Source: Chitinimonas taiwanensis DSM 18899
GTDB lineage: Bacteria > Pseudomonadota > Gammaproteobacteria > Burkholderiales > Chitinimonadaceae
Direction: 5' to 3'
NCBI RefSeq assembly: GCF_900119825.1
Contig: NZ_FPKR01000003.1
Location: 124,001-188,000, forward strand
DNA: 64,000 bases
Shown: one piece after another, positions 8,539 to 17,579 of the stretch
Position numbering within the stretch: position 1 is the stretch's first letter
How the letters are laid out: each line of letters starts with the position of its first letter
Made by a program: the position numbers and the translations under genes
The notes under the pieces: generated by a model
Databases searched by the model: none
Seen by the model: only the letters and a program-made list of their open reading frames with translations
What the model was told of the DNA's origin: nothing

Positions 8539-8574
8539 GCTTGCAAGCAGGGCTTCCGCCATATGCTTGCAAGC
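8539..8574. repeat. two copies of the palindrome GCTTGCAAGC
   Basis: The 10-bp palindrome GCTTGCAAGC occurs at 8539-8548 and 8565-8574, 26 bp apart, in the gap between aroF and tyrA. Each copy is preceded by CAT. It may be an operator for a dimeric regulator or simply chance structure. Confidence 0.35.
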
Positions 8575-8685
8575 GATAAGTCTTGGCGAGGCTAAGGCCA
8601 AGCATGGCAGTATCGGCGCCTTGCCGGCCCAGCCAAGGGCGGCAGCCAATATTGGATAGGGCGCATAAGCGCGGAGATTGCACGG

Positions 8686-9543
8686 GTGTTGAACAAACTG
8701 GTCATCATCGGCGTCGGCCTGATCGGCGGCTCATTTGCGCTCGACCTCAAGCGTGCGCGCCTGGTACGCGAGGTGGTCGGCATCGGCCGCTCGGAAGCCA
8801 ATCTGGCGCGTGCGCTGCAACTGAAGGTGATTGATGCGGCCAGCCAGGATGTTGCGAGCGCGGTGCAGGATGCCGACCTCGTGCTGCTGGCCACGCCAGT
8901 CGGGCAGATGGCGGGCGTCATGGCCCAGCTGGCACGCGCCTTGCCGCACGATGCGATCGTGACCGATGCGGGCAGCACCAAGGGCGATGTGGCAGCGCTC
9001 TACCGTGCCCACCTCGGCCATCATCTGGCGCGCTGTGTGCCCGGCCACCCGATTGCCGGCTCCGATCTATCCGGTGCGGCGGCTGCCCGCTATGGCTTGT
9101 TCGAGGCCAAGAAGGTGGTGCTGACCCCGTTGGAAGAGACCAGCCCGGAGGCCCTGGCGCGCGTGCGCCTGCTCTGGGAGGCCTGTGGCGCCGAAGTGCT
9201 GCAGATGAGCGCGAGCGAGCACGATGCGGTGTTCGCCGCGGTCAGTCATCTGCCCCATGTACTGGCCTTTGCCTATGTGAACAGCCTGCTGGCGCGCCCG
9301 GATGCCGCGAGCTGTTTGCAGCTGGCCGGCAGCGGCTTTCGCGACTTCACCCGCATTGCCGGCAGCCATCCGGAAATGTGGCGCGATATCGTGTTGGCCA
9401 ACCGTGGTCCGCTGCTGGCTGATCTGGCTGCCTTCAAGCAGCAGCTGGATAAGACCATCGCCCAGCTGGAAGCGGGCGATGCCGCGGCGCTCAGCGCTGA
9501 CTTCCTGGCTGCAAGCCAAGTGCGCAGTGGTTGGAAACGCTGA
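8686..9543 (+). CDS. tyrA: prephenate dehydrogenase
   Basis: TyrA oxidatively decarboxylates prephenate to 4-hydroxyphenylpyruvate on the way to tyrosine. The 285-residue protein begins with the NAD(P) Rossmann motif GVGLIGGS. It then has the family segments DAGSTKGDV and PGHPIAGSDLSGA, the latter holding the substrate-binding histidine. The helical dimerisation domain includes AVSHLPHVLAFA. There is no chorismate mutase or ACT domain, so it is the monofunctional type. The start is GTG at 8686 with GGAG at 8673-8676. It lies downstream of aroF and may share its control, although the 172-base gap allows its own promoter. Confidence 0.92.
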   Translation: MLNKLVIIGVGLIGGSFALDLKRARLVREVVGIGRSEANLARALQLKVIDAASQDVASAVQDADLVLLATPVGQMAGVMAQLARALPHDAIVTDAGSTKGDVAALYRAHLGHHLARCVPGHPIAGSDLSGAAAARYGLFEAKKVVLTPLEETSPEALARVRLLWEACGAEVLQMSASEHDAVFAAVSHLPHVLAFAYVNSLLARPDAASCLQLAGSGFRDFTRIAGSHPEMWRDIVLANRGPLLADLAAFKQQLDKTIAQLEAGDAAALSADFLAASQVRSGWKR

Positions 9544-9556
9544 GTTCAGTGTTGCG

Positions 9557-9592
9557 ATAGAAAAAGCCGGCGTAGCAGCCGGCTTTTTCTAT
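9557..9592. terminator. bidirectional terminator after tyrA
   Basis: A 15-bp inverted repeat (9557-9571 with 9578-9592, loop GTAGCA) is flanked by A5 and T5. It lies between convergent tyrA and the FecR-domain gene and suits both strands. Confidence 0.85.
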
Positions 9593-9600
9593 TTGGGGAC

Positions 9601-10395
9601 TTACTGGACGCCGTGATGGCTTGGGGTGGCGTGATTATTGGTCGCATCATCGTTGCTGGAGGTAATGGCCACCACGCCCGCTATACCTACACCAACGGCA
9701 ATCGTACCGGTACTGACGCCGGCGATACCGGCGCCAGACGCTGTTGAGGCGCCGGAGGCAGCTGAACCGGCTGTACTGCTGGCGGCGGCCAAGGATAGCT
9801 GCGGCAACGAACCGAATACGCCCGCCGGCAGCTGCGAGAACGACACCAGCTGGCTGGCGTTAGTGCCCAAGGTGGCGCTGTACTGGCCTGCGCTCAGCCC
9901 CAGGCTGCCTGCGGCGTTGCTGATACCAATGCCCCCGGAATTGACCCCGGTATACAAATTGTTTTGCAGCAAAGCGGCCATCCAATCGCTGCCGCGTATG
10001 CCTATGGTGGCGGTCGGGGTATTCAGGCGGAAGGCGGCCTTATTGCTTTGCCCGATCAGGCCGGTGATGGCCCGTAGGCTGCCGCGTAGCATGGAGAAGA
10101 AAGCGCTGCCCGCGCCTGGTTCCGCGCGGTTGTAGCGATATTGCTCGATGCGGAAGTCGGTGTCCTTTTCCAGCGCGATCAGCTGACCGTCATCAAAGCG
10201 CAGTAGGGCGAAGCCATTCGCGCCGGTGACGATCTTGCTGCCACTTTCCACCCGTGCCCCGCTTTCCAGCAGGCGGATGCTGCCATCGGGCAGGGTGACA
10301 TTAACCTGGCCACGCGCGGTCGTGACATTGGCGGCGGCCAGGGCGTTTACACACAGGCCGAGGGCGAGCAGGGCGTGGGCAAGGCGTACGAGCAT
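9601..10395 (-). CDS. FecR domain protein, exported
   Basis: This 264-residue protein has a cleavable signal peptide (about residues 1-20, ending ALAA). A FecR domain follows at about residues 24-155, with GQVNVTLPDG, a GARVESGSKIVTG segment and TPTATIGIRGSDW. The last 90 residues are low-complexity Ser/Ala/Gly with a hydrophobic GTIAVGVGIAGVVAI stretch. FecR in iron uptake is a membrane sensor that controls an ECF sigma factor. This one has no sigma factor or TonB receptor nearby and is instead the stand-alone periplasmic kind whose role is unknown. Iron sensing should not be assumed. Confidence 0.8.
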   Translation of the reverse strand: MLVRLAHALLALGLCVNALAAANVTTARGQVNVTLPDGSIRLLESGARVESGSKIVTGANGFALLRFDDGQLIALEKDTDFRIEQYRYNRAEPGAGSAFFSMLRGSLRAITGLIGQSNKAAFRLNTPTATIGIRGSDWMAALLQNNLYTGVNSGGIGISNAAGSLGLSAGQYSATLGTNASQLVSFSQLPAGVFGSLPQLSLAAASSTAGSAASGASTASGAGIAGVSTGTIAVGVGIAGVVAITSSNDDATNNHATPSHHGVQ

Positions 10396-10483
10396 GGTGG
10401 GTCTCCGGTTTGGCGCGGCACAGGGTGTACAGACGTTGTAGCAGTTCAGCGCGGTGATGCCAGCCCGCCCACGCGGGTGCAGC

Positions 10484-11779
10484 TCAAAAATAATCCATCA
10501 GCCGATACCAGAGCATGCCCAGCACCAGGCTGGGCGTACGCAGTAGCTTGCCACCCGGAAAGCCCTGATGTTGGATACGGCTGAACAGCGCCAGGCGCTG
10601 CCCGTCGCCGGCAATCGCCTCGGCAATCAGCTTGCCAGCCAGGCCAGTCACCGCTACGCCATGGCCGGAGAAACCCTGGCAGAAGTACACGCTGGGGCTG
10701 AGCTGGCCCCAGTGCGGGGCGCGATTCATGGTGATGTCCACGAAGCCGCCCCAGCCATGCTCGATGGCCACATCGGCCAGCTGGGGGAAGACGCGCAGCA
10801 TATCGCTGCGCATGGCCTGCTTCAGATTGGGCGGCGGAAGACCCGAGTAGCTGACCTTGCCGCCGAACAGCAGGCGGTGGTCGGCGGTCAGCCGGTAGTA
10901 ATCAAGCACGAACTGATTGTCGGCCACCGCGAAGTTCGGGTTGATCAGCGACTGTGCGCGCTCGGCACCCAGGGGCGCGGTAGTGATCACATAGGTGCCG
11001 ACCGGCATGATTTTGCTGCCAAGCTCAGGCGCGATCTCATCCACGAAGACATTGGCCGCCAGCACGATATGGCTAGCAGTGACGATGCCCTGCGCAGTGT
11101 GCGCCCGTGCCGGTGAACCCTGCTCGACGCGGCTGACCGGCGTCTGCTCGTAGATCTTCACCCCGGCGGCCACGGCGGCGCGTGCCAGGCCCAGTGCGTA
11201 TTTGAGCGGATGGATATGCCCGCCCAAGGCGTCGTACAGGCCGCCTGCATAGCGCGGGCTGTCCAGGTGGCTGCGCAGTGTGGGCTTATCCCATAGCGTG
11301 TAATCGCGATAGCCGAAGCGCCGCTCGGCATCGTCGTGCCAGCTTTCCAGCTCACGGTACTTCTTCTCGCTCACCGCAGCGACGACATGGCCACGTTCCC
11401 AGTCGCAATCGATCTGGTGCTGGGCCACGCGCGTCTCGATGATCTCGATCGCTTCCAGCGACATATCCCAGGCCGCCTTGGCGGCCGTCTCGCCTAGCGC
11501 CTTGGCAATGGTGTCGATATCGCAGGCATAGCCATTGATGACCTGGCCGCCATTACGGCCCGAAGCCGCGTGGCCGAGCTTGGAACCCTCCAGCAGGATG
11601 ACCTGAAAGCCGCGCTCGGCCAGGTTCAAGGCCGCCGAGATGCCGGCGAGCCCGCCGCCCACCACGCACACATCGCATTGCTGGCTGCCATCCAGGGCGG
11701 GAAAGTCGGGAATGGCTCCGGCGCTGGCCACATAGTAGGTATCGATATGGGTTTGCTGCTGATGGGAAAACAGGGCCAT
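10484..11779 (-). CDS. puuB: FAD-dependent oxidoreductase, gamma-glutamylputrescine oxidase-like
   Basis: This 431-residue protein has the N-terminal FAD-binding motif CDVCVVGGGLAGISAALNLAE and the following ASGRNGGQ segment typical of PuuB. It aligns along its length with Escherichia coli PuuB, including GGHIHPL, LDYYRLTADHRLLFGG and FCQGFSGHGVAVTGLAGKLIAEA. PuuB oxidises gamma-glutamylputrescine in putrescine degradation. Related family members oxidise glycine betaine derivatives or other amines, so the exact substrate is inferred. The other puu genes are not adjacent, but an agmatinase, which makes putrescine, lies 3 kb away. Confidence 0.75.
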   Translation of the reverse strand: MALFSHQQQTHIDTYYVASAGAIPDFPALDGSQQCDVCVVGGGLAGISAALNLAERGFQVILLEGSKLGHAASGRNGGQVINGYACDIDTIAKALGETAAKAAWDMSLEAIEIIETRVAQHQIDCDWERGHVVAAVSEKKYRELESWHDDAERRFGYRDYTLWDKPTLRSHLDSPRYAGGLYDALGGHIHPLKYALGLARAAVAAGVKIYEQTPVSRVEQGSPARAHTAQGIVTASHIVLAANVFVDEIAPELGSKIMPVGTYVITTAPLGAERAQSLINPNFAVADNQFVLDYYRLTADHRLLFGGKVSYSGLPPPNLKQAMRSDMLRVFPQLADVAIEHGWGGFVDITMNRAPHWGQLSPSVYFCQGFSGHGVAVTGLAGKLIAEAIAGDGQRLALFSRIQHQGFPGGKLLRTPSLVLGMLWYRLMDYF

Positions 11780-11944
11780 GGCTCTCTCCGCTGGGAATCG
11801 GGCCGATGCTAAAGGTGTTAAATATTATTGACAAGGCGATGCATGAATAACACGGAAGGCTGTGGCGGAATGGCCCGGATGGGCGGGCTTGCCCCGCAGG
11901 TCGGGCCGCCTAGACTGACGGGACCCAACCAGGAGGAAGTCACC

Positions 11945-12418
11945 ATGTCCAAGACCGTTCAAGCCATTCCCGAGGGTTATCACAGCATCACCCCCTATCT
12001 GACCGTGCACGATGGCCAGGCCGCGCTGGATTTCTACCAGCGTGCGTTTGGTGCCAGCGTGGTGTTGACCATGCCCAATCCGGATGGGCGGCTCGCCCAT
12101 GCCGAGATCAAGCTTGGTGATTCCCATGTGATGCTGTCGGATGAGTTCCCCGACTGGGGCGCGCTGAGCCCGAAGACCCTGGGTGGCCGCAGCGGCACGC
12201 TGATGTTCTATGTGCAGGATGTGGACGCGGTAGTGGCGCGCGCGGTGGCGGCCGGTGCCAAGCTCGATCGCCCGGTAGCCAACCAGTTCTACGGCGACCG
12301 GGTGGGCAGCGTCAGCGATCCCTTCGGTCACAGCTGGCATATCGCCACCCATATCGAAGACCTGAGCGAGGCCGAGCTGCAACAACGCATGCAGACCTGG
12401 TCGGCCGAGAACCCGTGA
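11945..12418 (+). CDS. VOC family protein, PhnB/glyoxalase-like
   Basis: This 157-residue protein has an excellent AGGAGG ribosome-binding site. It has two beta-alpha-beta-beta-beta modules of the vicinal oxygen chelate fold. The segments ITPYLTVHDGQAALDFYQRAFGA and DPFGHSWHIATHIED are typical of PhnB-like proteins. Enzymatic activity is not established for this group; some bind metals or act in resistance. It is divergent from the puuB-like gene and convergent with the GGDEF gene. Confidence 0.85.
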   Translation: MSKTVQAIPEGYHSITPYLTVHDGQAALDFYQRAFGASVVLTMPNPDGRLAHAEIKLGDSHVMLSDEFPDWGALSPKTLGGRSGTLMFYVQDVDAVVARAVAAGAKLDRPVANQFYGDRVGSVSDPFGHSWHIATHIEDLSEAELQQRMQTWSAENP

Positions 12419-12438
12419 AGCAGGTCTGATTGCATGGC

Positions 12439-14325
12439 CTAGTGGCCGAGCTGGGTGTTCGGCCCGACCGGCTCGGATAGGCAGAGCCGGTCGCGACCAC
12501 GCTGCTTGGCCTGGTACATGGCGGCATCGGCGCGTTGCAGCAGTTTTTCGAAGGACTCGCCCGCCTGTACCTGGGCAGCACCCATGCTGAAGCTGATGCG
12601 CAACTCGCTCGGCAAACCGTCCACACTTTGCGCACGCACGGCTTCGCGCATGCGCTGGAACACATGGTCGATTTCCGCCAGTGAGGTGCTGGGCATGACC
12701 AGCAGCCATTCCTCACCGCCGATGCGCCCAAGCCGGTCGCCGCGCCGCAGTACGCCCTGGCCTGCACTGGCAAAGCTGCGCAGCACGGCGTCGCCCTGCT
12801 CGTGGCCGAACTGATCATTGATGGCCTTGAAGTGATCGAGATCGATGACCGCCAGGCTATAAGGCTGGTCGATTTCGCGGCAGATCAACAGCTGGCGCCG
12901 TGCATAGGCGAGGATATGGCGCCGGTTCGGTGCGCCGGTCAGCTCATCCAGCAGCGCCAGGTCGGCAAAGCGGCGCTTCTGGCGCACCTGACGCAGCAGC
13001 AGCACCGCCAGCGCCAGTGCCAAGACAAGGCTGAAACCCAGGCCCAGCCACAGCAGCAGGCGGCGGCTCTGGCCGGCCTGCAGCTCGGCCGCTTGGCGGC
13101 GTTGCTCCGACTTGAGCAGCGCATTCTCGGCCTCGCGCCGCTCGGTTTCGAAGCGCGCCTGCATCTCGCTCAGCAGTTGGCGATTGAGCTGATCGTTATT
13201 GGTCCGATAGCTGCGCGCCCAGCTTTCCAGCTCGGCCAGGGCGGCTGGGTATTGCCCGAGCGCCTTGTAGACGCGGCTGGCTGCCTCATGCAAGGCCAGT
13301 TCGCGGCGCGGATTCGGCGCGCTTTCCAGCAGGACGCGCGCCTGGTTCAGTGCCTGGCTGGCCCGGCTGCTGAAGCGCGGCCCGCTCAGCGCCAGTGCCT
13401 CGGCACGCGCGCTCTGGCTGGCAAAGCGCATTTCCAGATTGTCCCCGCGCTCAAATTCGAGCAAGGCCTGGTCGAATAGGCCCAGTGCCTGGCTGGCCCG
13501 GCCTTGGGCGAGCAGGATCAGCCCCAGCCGGTAGCGGGCAAACGCCACGCCGGTCTCATCCTTCAGCGCTTCGGAATAGGCGAGCGCTTCGCGCAATGTG
13601 CGCTCTGCCTGCGGCAGCTGATTGCTCAGATGCAGGCTGGCGCCGAGGTTGTAGAGGCGTATCGACAGCGCATGACGGTTATGGCGCGGGTCCAGCCCGG
13701 CCAGCGCGCGCTGGTAATAGGCGGCCGCCTCACCGTGGTTGTCCATCGCGCTGTACAGATTGCCGATGTCGTTGAGCGCATTGCTGGCCGCCTGGGCCAG
13801 ACCCAGTTCGCTGAACTGCTTGTGCGCGCGCAGCAGCAGCGGCAAGGCTTCGCTGATGCGGCTCTCATCCTGCAGCAGCTGCGCCTTTTCCACATAGGCG
13901 AGCGCCTGCTCCTCGCCCAGCGGATATTGGCGCGCCAGGCTGAACACCGCCTCCACCGCACGGTGCGCGGCGCCGATATCACCGAGCTGGGCCAGGCGGC
14001 GCGATTCGGCCAGGCCCAGCCTTGACTGCGCACGCGGGTCGGCCAGGGCCTTGGCCAGCTGCTGGCCGCGCGCCAGCAGGGTGCCGAGCTCGCTGAATTC
14101 CTCGATAGTGAGCTTGGCTTCAATCAGCAGCAAGATGGCGGCCAGCTCATCGCGCTGCGCGCCCTGTTGCCGATAGCTGTCCAGCAGCTGACGCAGCTCG
14201 CTGCTCAGGCTGACCGGGTCGTCATTCAGACGCTGCTTGAGGGCCGTCCAGTCGCTGGCGGCCTGCGCCATGGGCAGGGCAAGCCAGAGCAGCATCAGGG
14301 CGTGGAGGAGGGGGCGTGCGGACAT
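12439..14325 (-). CDS. TPR-containing sensor with C-terminal GGDEF domain (diguanylate cyclase)
   Basis: The start at 14325 gives 628 residues and a clean signal peptide (residues 1-23). It is followed by about 380 residues of helical TPR repeats that should lie in the periplasm, one membrane helix near residues 420-445, and a cytoplasmic GGDEF domain. The signature is GGEEW (about residues 536-540) instead of GGDEF or GGEEF. The inhibitory-site pattern RxxD is present five residues earlier (RRGDRLGRI). Such proteins make cyclic-di-GMP in response to extracytoplasmic signals. The Trp variant leaves the catalytic acidic residues intact, so activity is likely but unproven. Confidence 0.87.
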   Translation of the reverse strand: MSARPLLHALMLLWLALPMAQAASDWTALKQRLNDDPVSLSSELRQLLDSYRQQGAQRDELAAILLLIEAKLTIEEFSELGTLLARGQQLAKALADPRAQSRLGLAESRRLAQLGDIGAAHRAVEAVFSLARQYPLGEEQALAYVEKAQLLQDESRISEALPLLLRAHKQFSELGLAQAASNALNDIGNLYSAMDNHGEAAAYYQRALAGLDPRHNRHALSIRLYNLGASLHLSNQLPQAERTLREALAYSEALKDETGVAFARYRLGLILLAQGRASQALGLFDQALLEFERGDNLEMRFASQSARAEALALSGPRFSSRASQALNQARVLLESAPNPRRELALHEAASRVYKALGQYPAALAELESWARSYRTNNDQLNRQLLSEMQARFETERREAENALLKSEQRRQAAELQAGQSRRLLLWLGLGFSLVLALALAVLLLRQVRQKRRFADLALLDELTGAPNRRHILAYARRQLLICREIDQPYSLAVIDLDHFKAINDQFGHEQGDAVLRSFASAGQGVLRRGDRLGRIGGEEWLLVMPSTSLAEIDHVFQRMREAVRAQSVDGLPSELRISFSMGAAQVQAGESFEKLLQRADAAMYQAKQRGRDRLCLSEPVGPNTQLGH

Positions 14326-14540
14326 GCCGTCTCTTGGTGGCGGATTCCCTAGAACAATATGCCAAAGGCCTGCTGCTTGCCCGGGTGGATGCATATCCGC
14401 GATCAAGGCGCTAAGCTGCGCGCTGCGAGTCTTCCCGCTCGCGCAGCCTCCACGCGTCGGCTGTTGAAAGATGGACGGGAGCCGCCTGGGCCGGACCTGC
14501 ATTGCTGCGACCGGCCGGACGCAATCGGAGAGATGTCGCA

Positions 14541-15506
14541 ATGACCCAACCGATCCTTGGCGACGGCGCTATCCGTCGCCCTTCCCTGTATGGCAGCAGT
14601 ATTGAAAACACCTATGCCGGCGTGCTCAGCTTCATGCGCCGCCGCTACACGCGCGAGCTGGCTGGCGCCGATGTAGTGATCAGCGGCGTGCCGCTCGATC
14701 TGGCCGTCACCTTCCGCCCTGGCGCACGGCTGGGGCCAGCCGCCATCCGTGCCGCCAGCGTGCAACTGGCCGAGCTCAAGCCCTATCCCTGGGGCTTCGA
14801 TCCCTTCGAGGAATTAGCGGTCATCGACTACGGCGATTGCTGGTTCGATGCGCACAATCCGCTCAGCATCGTGCCCAGCATCGTCGAGCACGCGCGCACC
14901 ATCCTGGCCTCGGGTGCCAAGATGCTGACCTTCGGCGGTGATCATTTCGTCACCTATCCGCTTTTGAAGGCGCATGCCGAAAAATTCGGCGCACCGCTGT
15001 CGCTGATTCATTTCGACGCCCACTGCGACACCTGGGCCGACGATAGTCCGGACAGCCTCAACCACGGCACCATGTTCTACAAGGCGGTCAAGGAGGGCTT
15101 GATCGATCCCAAGACCTCGGTCCAGGTCGGCATCCGCACCTGGAACGACGACTTCATGGGCATCCATATCATCGACGCCCCCACCGTGCATGCAATCGGC
15201 GCTCAGGCTACGCTCGAGCGCATCCTGGCCATCGTCGGCCAGAACCCCGCCTATCTGACCTTCGATATCGACTGCCTGGACCCCGCTTTTGCGCCTGGTA
15301 CCGGCACGCCAGTGCCGGCTGGCCTGTCCAGCGCCCAGGCGCTGCACATCGTGCGCGGCATGGGGCCGGTGAATCTGGTCGGCATGGATGTGGTGGAGGT
15401 GTCGCCACCATTCGACCAGAGCGAGATCACTGCGCTGGCCGCCGCGCATATCGCCGCCGACCTGCTATGTGTGCTGCGCAACCAGAAGTTGGCACGCGCG
15501 GGCTAA
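14541..15506 (+). CDS. speB: agmatinase
   Basis: SpeB hydrolyses agmatine to putrescine and urea. The 321-residue protein has the ureohydrolase manganese motifs GGDHFVTYP, HFDAHCDTW and TFDIDCLDPAFAPGTGTPVPAGL, in the correct order. The start follows GGAG at 14527-14530. Sequence around the metal sites matches agmatinase rather than arginase, but related guanidino-acid hydrolases are possible. It is divergent from the TPR-GGDEF gene and ends at a strong terminator. The puuB-like oxidase nearby suggests local polyamine turnover. Confidence 0.9.
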   Translation: MTQPILGDGAIRRPSLYGSSIENTYAGVLSFMRRRYTRELAGADVVISGVPLDLAVTFRPGARLGPAAIRAASVQLAELKPYPWGFDPFEELAVIDYGDCWFDAHNPLSIVPSIVEHARTILASGAKMLTFGGDHFVTYPLLKAHAEKFGAPLSLIHFDAHCDTWADDSPDSLNHGTMFYKAVKEGLIDPKTSVQVGIRTWNDDFMGIHIIDAPTVHAIGAQATLERILAIVGQNPAYLTFDIDCLDPAFAPGTGTPVPAGLSSAQALHIVRGMGPVNLVGMDVVEVSPPFDQSEITALAAAHIAADLLCVLRNQKLARAG

Positions 15507-15523
15507 AGCAGTTACTGCGCGAC

Positions 15524-15549
15524 AAAACGCCCCGCTTGCGGGGCGTTTT
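15524..15549 (+). terminator. terminator after speB
   Basis: AAAACGCCCCG pairs with CGGGGCGTTTT around a CTTG loop, followed by further T, 17 bases after the speB stop. Confidence 0.85.
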
Positions 15550-15664
15550 TGCATTTTCCCCACAGCGCGCGTGCCGTTCGGCGGCTGCGCAGCAGCCGTT
15601 TTGTCATATGCCATGCTGATTCAGATCAGGGCCCGAGTTGCTTAGCCAGTGCGGGCCCGCAGCA

Positions 15665-15704
15665 TTCACCGCCCCGTCGGCCTGCATGGCGACGGGGCGG
15701 TGAA
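15665..15704. repeat. 15-bp perfect inverted repeat upstream of the carboxypeptidase gene
   Basis: TTCACCGCCCCGTCG (15665-15679) and its exact complement at 15690-15704 flank a ten-base loop. No T-tract follows on the plus strand. It is about 85 bases before the M14 carboxypeptidase start, so it could be an operator, a leader RNA hairpin or a weak terminator. Confidence 0.55.
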
Positions 15705-15787
15705 CTTGGATGCCGGCCGTCACAAACGCGCCGGCATCGGCTGGGGTCCTTGGATCCCGAACATCGCTACCCACAAGGAGTAAACAG

Positions 15788-17533
15788 ATGTCCGATCAGA
15801 AGATTGCATGGCTGGCGCTGGGGATGAGCTTGTACACCCCGCTGGCCTGGGCGCACGGTGCAACGGATGCCGCCGCCCGCATGGAGATGCAGCAGCGCTT
15901 GGAGGAAGAAAAAACCGCCGATAACGTCTACAAGGCGTATTTCCCGAATCTGGCCACCGCGCGCAAGGCGGCCATCAGCTTCCACCATGCCTTGCTGGAA
16001 GCGCATTACGAGGAGGGGTATCTGGTACTGGAACTGAACCGCGAGGAGATGGCTGAGCTGCGCCGCTTCGGCTTTCGCATCAAGCCGGCCACCGAGTTCC
16101 TGGCCCAGCGCAAGCAGATGATTGAGCAGGTGCAGGCGTTGAATCTCAAGCGCGCGGCGGCGGGCGAGGGCGGGCCCGATGTGGGCGTGTATGCGATCCC
16201 CGGCTATTCCTGCTACGAGACGGTGGAGGAGAGCTTCGCGGCCGCGGCCGGCTTTGTCAGCAGCAAGCCCAACCTGGCCAGCTGGATTGATATCGGCGAT
16301 TCCTGGCAGAAGAAGAATGGTTTGGGCGGCTACGATATGCGTGTGCTCAAGCTGACCAATAGCGCGATCGCAGGCAGCAAGCCCAAGCTGTTCATCAATA
16401 GCGCCATCCATGCGCGCGAGTACACCACCGCGCCGCTGACGCTGGAGTTCGCACGCTGGCTGGTCAATGGCTATGGCAGCAATGCCGATGCGACCTGGAT
16501 CCTCGATCACCACGAGGTGCACCTGTTGCTGCAGAGCAACCCGGACGGGCGCAAGAAGGCCGAGGGCGGGCTGTCCTGGCGCAAGAACACCAACCAGGCT
16601 TACTGCGGCGCAACCAGCAATAACCGCGGTGCCGACCTGAACCGCAACTTCAGCCAGAGCTGGAATTCCACCGGCGGCTCGGGCTCCAGCGGCAATGCCT
16701 GCGATCTGACCTATCGCGGCCCCTCGGCGGGTTCCGAGCCCGAGGTGCAGGCGATCCAGAACTATGTGCGCTCGTTGTGGCCCGATCAGCGCGGCCCGAA
16801 TGTCGGCGATGCGGCGCCGGCCACCACCAGCGGCATCCATATCGATATCCACAGCTATAGCCAGCTGGTGTTGTGGCCCTGGGGTGACCGCTCCACCCCG
16901 GCGCCGAATGGCACGGCCTTGCAGACGCTGGGGCGCAAGTTCGCCTTCTTCAATAACTACACGCCGCAGCAGTCGGTCGGTCTCTACCCGACTGATGGCA
17001 CCAGCGATGCGGTCAGCTATGGCGAGCTGGGCGTGGCGGCTTACACGATAGAGCTGGGCACTTCCTTCTTCCAGAGCTGCTCGACCTATAACAGCACGAT
17101 CAAGCCGCAGAACCTGAATGCGCTGATCTACGCCGCCAAGGTGGTGCGCACACCCTATCTGACTCCGTCCGGCCCCGATGTGACCAGCGTGACCCTGGGC
17201 GGCACGGCGGCCACTACCGGTGTGCCGCGCGGTACCCAGGTCAGCCTGAGCGCCAGCGCCACCGATACCCGCTTCCGCAACAGCAATGGCACCGAACCGA
17301 CGCAGAACATTGCTGCGGTCGAGTACTACATCGACACCCCGCCCTGGGTGGCCGGTGCCACGCCGGTGGCGCTGGCGGCCAGCGATGGCAGCTTCAATGC
17401 CAAGACCGAAGCGGCCAGCGGTACGATTGCCACCAGCGGGCTCAGCGTAGGGCGCCATCTTGTCTATGTGCGCGCACGTGATGCGGGTGGTAGCTGGGGC
17501 GCGGTGACGGCGTCCTTCCTGCAGCTGAACTAA
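15788..17533 (+). CDS. secreted zinc carboxypeptidase, M14 family
   Basis: This 581-residue protein starts at ATG 15788 with an AAGGAG site and a signal peptide (about residues 1-21, ending AWA). An activation-like prosegment reaches about residue 130. The catalytic domain has the zinc motif HAREY (His and Glu), substrate residues in NRGADLNRNF, the third zinc ligand in IDIHSYSQ, and the catalytic Glu in YTIELGTSF. The last 130 residues form an Ig-like beta-sandwich. The enzyme should remove C-terminal residues from extracellular peptides, feeding the amino acid catabolism encoded nearby. An earlier in-frame start at 15710 is unlikely. Confidence 0.9.
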   Translation: MSDQKIAWLALGMSLYTPLAWAHGATDAAARMEMQQRLEEEKTADNVYKAYFPNLATARKAAISFHHALLEAHYEEGYLVLELNREEMAELRRFGFRIKPATEFLAQRKQMIEQVQALNLKRAAAGEGGPDVGVYAIPGYSCYETVEESFAAAAGFVSSKPNLASWIDIGDSWQKKNGLGGYDMRVLKLTNSAIAGSKPKLFINSAIHAREYTTAPLTLEFARWLVNGYGSNADATWILDHHEVHLLLQSNPDGRKKAEGGLSWRKNTNQAYCGATSNNRGADLNRNFSQSWNSTGGSGSSGNACDLTYRGPSAGSEPEVQAIQNYVRSLWPDQRGPNVGDAAPATTSGIHIDIHSYSQLVLWPWGDRSTPAPNGTALQTLGRKFAFFNNYTPQQSVGLYPTDGTSDAVSYGELGVAAYTIELGTSFFQSCSTYNSTIKPQNLNALIYAAKVVRTPYLTPSGPDVTSVTLGGTAATTGVPRGTQVSLSASATDTRFRNSNGTEPTQNIAAVEYYIDTPPWVAGATPVALAASDGSFNAKTEAASGTIATSGLSVGRHLVYVRARDAGGSWGAVTASFLQLN

Positions 17534-17541
17534 GTGCGGTG

Positions 17542-17570
17542 GGACCCGGTCGCTGCTTGGCCGGGTCCTT
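17542..17570. terminator. probable terminator between convergent genes
   Basis: GGACCCGG (17542-17549) pairs with CCGGGTCC (17561-17568) between the carboxypeptidase and Lrp-type regulator genes. The T-tract is short, so confidence is moderate. Confidence 0.5.
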
Positions 17571-17579
17571 TGCGCCGAC

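Noticed and set aside
15767-17458. Long open frame (about 560 codons) opposite the M14 carboxypeptidase
   Set aside because: Shadow frame; the plus strand has signal peptide, zinc motifs and ribosome-binding site.
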